In this document: positions 13,630 to 21,600 of the stretch, piece by piece
Numbering within the stretch: position 1 is the stretch's first letter
How the letters are laid out: each line of letters opens with the position of its first letter
Assembly (NCBI GenBank): GCA_965372355.1
Contig: CBDVBZ010000049.1
Coordinates: forward strand, 1 to 23,407
Origin: CBDVBZ01 sp965372355
GTDB taxonomy: Bacteria > Krumholzibacteriota > Krumholzibacteriia > WVZY01
Reading direction: 5' to 3'
DNA: 23,407 nucleotides
The notes under the pieces: generated by a model
Told to the model about the DNA's origin: nothing
Database searches by the model: none
Seen by the model: only the letters and a program-made list of their open reading frames with translations
Program-made: the position numbers and the translations under genes

Positions 13630-15625
13630 ATCCGCCACCACCGAGTCTCTTGACGATCTCATTGGCTTTGCTTATGTATCGTCTGGCCTTGCTGTTGTCG
13701 GGATCCACCGCGAGGGCACGTTCCCAAACCTGTATGGCTTTCGAGTACTGCTGTTCGGAGTAGTAGTTCATGCCCACGAGCAGGTACGTCTTGACCAGAA
13801 GCGGCAAGACGTTGTGAAAGCTGGGATCCTGTGTCCACACCTCGGACAGCGATTTGATCGCTGCGTTGAAGTCACCCTTGTTGAACGATCTCATGCCCGC
13901 ATTGTATTTGCGCTCGAGGGCGGGACGGGCGACCTGAGCTTGCAACACGGGTTGCGGTTTGGGTTCAACGATCGCCAGCGGTGTCGTCTCGGCTGCCTTT
14001 CCGTCGGCGAGCGTTTTGTTGTAGCGGTCGATCTCGGCGACGATGGTGACATCGTCGGGATCGTACGCCAGTGCTTGCCCCAGAAGCCGAATGGCGCTCT
14101 CGTAATCGTCCCTTTTCGCCAGAGAACGGGCCTCAGCGATGAGACGCTGGATTTGATTGCGGATATTGATCTGACATTTCTCGCGGTATTCGATGGCCAG
14201 CGTGTGTTGACGGTTTATCTTGAGGACCTCGTTGAATCCGGATAGGGCCTCGCCAAAGCGACGCTCCGCATACAGGTCTATGGCGGTGTTCAGAAGCTTA
14301 TTGATAGTAGCGGCGTAGTCGGCGTCGGCGGCGAGGTGCTGGTTGCAGGTCGCGATCAGTCGCAGCGCGTCACTGTCGTCGGGGTAGAGACGAAGGGCGT
14401 TTTTGAAATTGATCAACGCGCTGACGTAGTCATTCTTGCCGATTGCCTGGTGGCCTGAATCCATCACTTGTTTGTACTGGGCCTTCGTTGCCAGCTCTTT
14501 GGCCTCTTCGTTGTCCGAGTCCCAGAGCAGGGTGATCTCGAAGTGGCTCTGCGCGGCCTCGTAGTCGCCTTGTTGCAGCAGTCTCTTGCCCTTGGCCAAC
14601 GAGTTTGTGATCTGGTCTCGTTCGAGTTCTTCCATACGAGTGCCGACGGTCTCATTGATCCTCTCTTCGCGGCTCATGCGGGCCTGTGCCCTCCGCTCAT
14701 CGATCGAGGGACCAAAACGGATGGCCAGCGAAATCCGGTGGTTGTCTCCAAAGTCTTCGCTGCGGAAGGCGTAATCCAGAGTGAAGTTCTTGTAGTCGGC
14801 ACCGGCCCCAAAAGTAGGCGTAACGTCGTCCACACCGATGCGAAGCGAGTAGTGGTCGGCGTATGTAAACTCCTGACCCAGGCGAAACGAGGCGGGCGAG
14901 TATCTGGGATTCACCAGGTTTATGGCAGTCACCATGCGCATATCTCCGATGGCCGACAGAACCGACAGGCCCAGTCCTATGTCCATGGGATCGGAGACCG
15001 CCTCGCGGTCCAGCTTGACGGAGGGTTCCAGGACGTTTCGTATGACAAAACCCTCGCGGATACCCCTTATCATCGAGGTGCCCGAGAAGCGCTGCTGCGC
15101 CGAAATGCCGACATCGAGCCCAACCCCCGACCCGTTGTAATCCCCAAAGGAGTGATTGTCGAAGACCAGATTGAATCCGGCCGCAAAAGAGGAACCGATG
15201 CTTCGCCCGTAACCGAGAAGGATTCGGGTTTGCGAATCATGAAGATCGGATGATAGAAGCTGATTGGATTGATCTCTCTCCTCGATTCCACTGACATCGA
15301 TTCTCAGAACGCTCACCCCGATGGTTCCGTGATTCAGCAGCGGATGGGCGTAGCTCACCGTGTGGTAGAGCGAAGTAGTCTCAAAAAGCGTGGATCTCGA
15401 GAACACGAACTGTTTCCACTGCAGCGAACTCATGACGGAGGGGTTGTAGTATTGAACTGCTGCGTCCGGCATGAAACTGACACTGGTAACGCCCATTGCG
15501 GAAGACCTCGTGCTCGTACCCAGGACAAAGGGCAATTCCGTTCCATACGATTGAGCCCGGGCAACGTTGGGCAACATTCCGGATAGAAGTACAAGTGTTG
15601 TTATGAGCACACTGCGGGCTCTCAT
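13619..15625 (-). CDS. PorV/PorQ-like outer-membrane beta-barrel protein with C-terminal TPR repeats
   Basis: This is a 668-residue exported protein. A signal peptide of 24 residues ends at VARA before QSYG. Residues about 25-310 match the PorV/PorQ (UPF0164-like) barrel: the N-terminal stretch SSAMGVTSVSFMPDAA with following YYNPSVMSSL is characteristic, and alternating beta strands follow. Residues about 335-660 consist of TPR-like helix pairs, for example QQGDYEAAQSHFEI, KNDYVSALINFKNAL, RRFGEALSGFNEVLKI, RDDYESAIRLLGQAL and QQYSKAIQVWERALAVDP. The start ATG overlaps the TGA of the giant gene (ATGA at 15622-15625), implying coupled translation. Known PorV acts in type IX secretion, shuttling C-terminally tagged cargo; the giant upstream protein has a C-terminal FlgD-like domain and may be cargo. 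That link is inferred from order and domain types. Confidence 0.82.
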   Translation of the reverse strand: MRARSVLITTLVLLSGMLPNVARAQSYGTELPFVLGTSTRSSAMGVTSVSFMPDAAVQYYNPSVMSSLQWKQFVFSRSTLFETTSLYHTVSYAHPLLNHGTIGVSVLRIDVSGIEERDQSNQLLSSDLHDSQTRILLGYGRSIGSSFAAGFNLVFDNHSFGDYNGSGVGLDVGISAQQRFSGTSMIRGIREGFVIRNVLEPSVKLDREAVSDPMDIGLGLSVLSAIGDMRMVTAINLVNPRYSPASFRLGQEFTYADHYSLRIGVDDVTPTFGAGADYKNFTLDYAFRSEDFGDNHRISLAIRFGPSIDERRAQARMSREERINETVGTRMEELERDQITNSLAKGKRLLQQGDYEAAQSHFEITLLWDSDNEEAKELATKAQYKQVMDSGHQAIGKNDYVSALINFKNALRLYPDDSDALRLIATCNQHLAADADYAATINKLLNTAIDLYAERRFGEALSGFNEVLKINRQHTLAIEYREKCQINIRNQIQRLIAEARSLAKRDDYESAIRLLGQALAYDPDDVTIVAEIDRYNKTLADGKAAETTPLAIVEPKPQPVLQAQVARPALERKYNAGMRSFNKGDFNAAIKSLSEVWTQDPSFHNVLPLLVKTYLLVGMNYYSEQQYSKAIQVWERALAVDPDNSKARRYISKANEIVKRLGGGGYER

Positions 15626-18600
15626 CGTATGACTCCTACCTTGCGTCTGATTGTCTTGTGGCTGCCGTTGACCGCATTGATTTCCAGCACGAGATGATAG
15701 ACACCGTTATTGACAGTGTCGCCGCCGCCGTTACGGCCGTCCCATACAGTGTTCTGGTGCAACCCGGCGTCGAGGGTTTGGCCATCGAGGAGTGTTTTGA
15801 CCGGAGCGCCCCACAACGTGAACAGTCTCAGCGTCACGGTCGACCGCTGATCCAGATAGTATGTGATGGTCGTACCTTCGCGTCCCGCCGCAAAGGGATT
15901 CGGATAATTGGTAAACGAGGACTCAACCGATGTGCCCAGGATGTGGCCGAAGTTTGTGTAGAGCGGGAAGTCCTGACCGTTGATCGTCGCCACCGAAACG
16001 GCACTCTGAGTGCCAAGCTCGACGACATCTATAGACGTGGCATCGGCAAGAGCCAGACGGAAGTTGACATTGCCGAGATCGGTTTGGATGTCCAGTGTGA
16101 CACCGAGCGTGTCGGTTTGTCCGGAGGGAGTGATGACAACACCGTCGGGCACGTTGAAGACGATCTCGGTAGAGCCGACAACGCCGTCGACTGTCGTCCC
16201 CGCTGAGGTCGAGAGCGCGGCACCGCTGAGCAACTCCGTTGGATCCATGACGGCACCTTGCGGGTCCTGGACTTCGACACGCAGGGTTCTCGCGCCGGTG
16301 TCCGTAAGCCCCTGCGCGGCGCCGTTCTGGATGAGCAGATCGAAGGCCGGAGTGCCCGTCTGCAACGCGCTCACGTTAGCGGGGAGCCGTGAGGTGAGGC
16401 CGACCAGAACCTGGTTGCTCTGCAAGAGGAGGTCGGCGGGACCCGCGACGAAGGGAAAGGCGCCCGAAATAACTGTAATGCGACCACCATCGTTGGTGTC
16501 GAAGACGGCGAGGTCCTGTCGATCGAGGCGGATCTCCAGGTCGCCGCTCGTGAGAAAGCTCTTGGAAGTGAGATAAACTGAGAGTATCTCAGAGGTCGCG
16601 GGATCGATCGGCACCGGTGTCACGAAGGCGCATTCTGCAATCGATGTGATGCTGCTAAGGGACGACACGACCGATACCGTGTCGGCGCCGTTCATGATCG
16701 TCAGCGAGCTGAAATAGTCGCCGGGGTAGAGTGGTGAGCCACTCGAGGTTCTGAACTCGAGACTCATGGAATCGATCTGCAGTGACGATGACGCGCTGGA
16801 ATCCGGGTGCGTTAGCGTAATGTCCATGACCGGTATCCCGGTTGTGGACGGGAGAAGCGATTGCGGCATTCGGTCTACGTAACTGGCCAGCATGCCGGAA
16901 GCCGCCGACTGGAAGACGATGATGTCTGAACCGATCGGAAAATCCTGTGACGCAGGGTTGGGTGCGGCCACGGTTACCAGTTTGCTCGTGTTGATGTCGC
17001 GCGCAACCACGGCGGCGGGACCATCGATGTGCAGTTGAAAACCGTCTCCCATCGGAAGGTTCCTCAGATCCACGAGCACATCGATTGTCCCCTGGACCCC
17101 GGGGGTCAGAATGAGGGGTGTCGCGAGGTTGATGTCCACCGAGGATCCGGTCGACGGGATAAAGTTCGAGATGGCCAGTGTCTGGGGCCCCGATCTCAGC
17201 GTGATTTGTCGGATGACACTGTTTGGCACGATCTGCATGCCGGTGGTGTCGGCAAAACCAAACGTCAGGTCGGTCAGGATCTCCCGGGCTGTGTTGGGTG
17301 TACCCGGAGAGAGCAGGTCGACCGAGAACACCGCGAGATCGTTCTGGCCGGTGTTCGCGTGTATCGTCCGGCCGCTCGTTGAAGCGACGAGAAGACTGTC
17401 GGCCGGTGTATTGATCGTGATGAGCGTCGACTGCCATGGAAACGAATTGGAGGACGTTGCTGTGATGACGGCGCCGTCGTTCGAGTCGACAACGGAAATG
17501 TTACCCAAAGCCTCGATCCGAACGCGAAACGGTGTGAAACCGGCGAGGCTCACAATATCACATTCCGCCACAATGGTGGCTACCTCGCCGGGTTGAATGG
17601 TGATCGGGTTTTGTAAGACCAGATCGAGGGGGTTGGTGGAGTCGACAACCGACAGCACAAAGGGCGTCCCGTTTTGATCCGTCAGGATCGCGTTCTCCAT
17701 GATCTGGTTCGGCGGGATCGGCGCTCCAGAGCCATCCTCGACGGTAATCCTCAACGCTCCGACATCGAGCGGCGCGCTTGTAGTATCCCCCGATTGGTAG
17801 TCGATCGTGAGATCGAACAGCCGCACAGCATTCTGATCCCGATTGGCCGTTGCGGGAGCCAGATTAGAAATAGCCACCGGAATACCCGAGGCTCGATTCT
17901 GGATCTCAAAGACCCCGGTGCACGAAGACTGCGAAACGGTGAAGTTGTCGGCTGTCCGTGCAGACGCGCAAAGTTCCACATCCCCGGCGGCCTGGGCGAC
18001 ATACGCCCAGACGAACGTCGTATCCTGCCCCGGCAAAAGATCCAGAGACACCGGTGTCGGGCCGGAGGAGAAGATCACTCCGCCCGAACCGCTGGCCGAA
18101 AGGGCCGAGGGCGTTACGCCGGTAAGTGTGTCGGCGCCTTCGTTTCGAACGCGCATCGTGAGTGCGATCGACTGTCCGACAGTGTACGTCGCGCGGTCCG
18201 CGGTGAGCGTTGCGATAAGCGGATCGGTCGAGATCTCCTGGAGTGCCGGGTTGGTGATCGGCCGATCGATCGGTCCGTCGTTGCCCGATTCGACTTGGAT
18301 ACCGCCGATGGGTATCTCGACCTGCACCGTGGCGCCGTCGGTGGGCGTCGCAGAAACGGTGAATGTGACATAGGTCCGAAGCCCCGAAAGCGGGATGGGT
18401 TCGCTAATGGGGAGCGTGCTCGCCCATGTGGACCCGTTCCACACGAGCCAACCCAGGGGCGTGTCATCCGATGGGTCGAACTCCACGGGGTTCCCGCCGG
18501 TTTCTTTCCACAACCGCATGCCCGTGATGTCCGTCCCCACTGCCGCAGTGCCGGTGTTGCGCACCTCGACGGTGTTCAGCACGTCTGTCCGGATCCCGTT

Positions 18601-21600
18601 GGAGGGAATCGTCATCGACGTGGCCAGGACATCCAGGTCGTTCGCGGCGGCGGTAACCGCGGGCGCGGTCGACGTCGCGATCTGAGCGGCAATCATGCCG
18701 TCGGTGATGTCGACCCCCGGTGAGTTGATCGGGAACTCACCCAGGATATCGATCCCCGCGGGCTGGACGATGAGACTTGGCACGTCAAAAAGTTGCAGAT
18801 CGACCGATACTCCATCGGTCGAGGCCAACGGCACGTCGTAGCTCACAAAGATGTAGGACACGCTGCGCGGAAGCAGATCAAGGTTGAGATCGCTAAACGT
18901 AAAGGTCGCTCCGTTCGACGGCAGTGACGTGAGCCGGATGTCCAATGCCGGATCGAAGAGCCCGTTACTATCGACATCGGCGTAGACGTAAAGGCTGTCG
19001 ATGTTGCTCGCCGTTGCGGTCCCGATCTGAAAGAGCTTGATCTCGTCCAGAAGGAGCGGGACGGCGTAGCCGTTGTAGAAACCGACCCCATAGTTGAGAT
19101 TGTCAGTGCTCATCGCGTAAACGCTTTTGTCACCGACCGAGTAAGGGAAGACGGTCAGACCATCGGGTTTCGGAATAAGCTGCGTCACCGGATCCATAAC
19201 ATCGCTGTCGATTGGACCATCATCATCCGACGCAACCACGATGCCCATGGTAGGAATCGAGAACTGAATCGATCCTCCTACAGAGTAGTCGAGGTCTATG
19301 TCGCTCACGAGGTAGAAGCGTGTGTGGTTGCCGCACGTGGCGATCAGGGGAACGCTCAACGCATCCGTCTTGAACGCGCGTCCGCCCGGTTTGGCGAGAT
19401 CTTCGATGAGGTCGCCGATGCGGACATCATCGCCCTGCCCCGCATCGAACACGCCGTCGCCTCCGTCGCTGTAAAGGGTCAGCGTGTCGAAGTGTTCTGT
19501 GGTGGCGGTGCCCTGGTTTTCGATATAGAGGCCGGTAAGTGTGTCGACCTCGTAGCCGTTGGCGGGGATGCCGAAGTCGAGCATCAACAGATCGTTGCCC
19601 GATGCCACGACCAGACTATCGGTTCTCGGGTAGATGGCTACTTGAAACGCCATCATGCCGTCGATGTCGCGGGGCGTGGGTGTGGCCAGTGGAAATGCAC
19701 CGACAACGGGAATGACCTTATCAAACCCCAGGCCGCCTGACGTCGCTAGCTCGATCTGAGCAATGTCACCGTCTCGGGCGCAGGTCGAGTCGATATCAGC
19801 GGTCACAAGCACGTATTTGGTTTCACCTGGCGTGAAGTCGAAATTGACATCGAGTGCCGTGAGCAAGCCACCGGCAAAGCTCAACTCTTCCACCAGAAGC
19901 ACATCACTGCCATCGAGCGTACCGTTTCCGTTATCTTTATAGATGTTGACCGCGGCGAGCGTGTTGTCCAGATCGATCTGTGCGCCGGGACCTGTCGACG
20001 TGTTGATCAATGTCAACGTGTCGAGCTCTACGTTTTGCAGCGAATGGTTTGCAATCGAGAGTGACAGTAGAGGAATATCACGATCACCGGGATGTGTAGA
20101 CATCGGTGTCAACGGCAGACCCGCTATATCGATTGTCTCCACGTTGATAATGATAAACGGTTTGCCGGAGACGAGCGCGGCGTCTGTGGGGCCGTCGTTG
20201 CCCGAGACAACATCGATGCCGTCCACAGGTACCCCCGGTCGGGAGTGGTGGCCTGTGACAGCTGCGGGATCGACATCAACCGCAATGAAGAATCGGGTGC
20301 TTCCGGTGAGCGCTTCGCTCAACCCCGAGATCTCGTGCCGGTCACCGGAGTATGCCAGAACACCCAGCGGTGTATCCGTACCGGGATCGAAAATGGTGTT
20401 GCCGTCATCACGGTAAAGTCGAACGGCGGCAAAATCGCCCGGGGCAAAATCGACAGCGTAATCCTTTATAGAAAGAGAGGTTAGGGTGTCGCCCTCGTAA
20501 CCGTTCTGGGGAATATCGATGGTCAACAGCCAGATATCCGACGTACCCGCATAGAGCGTGTCGGCACTCAACGACGCTAACCCCACCTGATGGCTCACCA
20601 TTCCGTCGACAACGAGATTACCGAACGAGTTGAGCGGATCAATCGGTGAGAAGTCCTGCTCGACGACCGTTCCCGCTTCGAATACGACATCATACGGTGA
20701 GACGAGCGCGGCATCGACCCGGTCGCTGTCGCGCGCTGCAAAGGAATCGATGTCAGCGGTCACCACAAGTGCCCGTCCACTCGCGCCTGGCACCCGCCAG
20801 CCGCCCGCGGTTACGAACGTCGCCCGCCCGGAGGCAAGATTGCCCTGGGCAACGAGCGTATCCGGTCCGGATAGTCCAAGGCTCGAGTCAACATCATCGA
20901 AGACATAGAGCGTCTCGACTTCGTTATCGAGCTGAGCCTGAGAGCCCGGTCCCGAACTGAAATTGTAGATCACGAGCGTGTCCAACGACCGATCGGTTGC
21001 GTACTCGCTCTCAAAATGGAGGGCGAGGAGTTCACGGTTTCTCGTCCCGGGTTGGACAGGCTCGGTCTGAAGCGGAATGGCGCTGACATTTACCTTGGGT
21101 ACGTCGATGAAAATGCTGTTGCGCCCCAATGTGAGTAAGGTGTCGGCATAGGTTAAGGCGTTATCATCGACCCCCTGTAGGAGGAGCTTGAAGTCGTAGC
21201 TCGCTTCCGCCGTCAAGGCAGCGCTGACAGGAGCGGCGACGAATGTGACCGTGAAGCCTCGCGCATCAGGCGGAATGTACGTCGGGTTGGCGAGGCGGGC
21301 GCTGTAGGTCGTGGAGCTGTCCGATAAGACGATCGAAGACGTCGTGTCCAGCATGACGCCGACGGTTGTCAAGTTGTTCAACCCGATCCGCAGGGCCAGT
21401 GCAGGGTCCGCGACGAAGGTCTCTGTCGGGTATGAGGTCGCTGCCGAATCGATCAACGCGGGTCCCGTTATCACGCTGACAATCACGGTATCCTCGATCC
21501 AGGAGCTGCCTGAGTCGGTGGCCCGAACGACAATGGTGGCACCGCCGCTTTGCTCGGGTGTGAAGGCCAGGTCCAGCGCACTATCGGCATCGATCACGAC

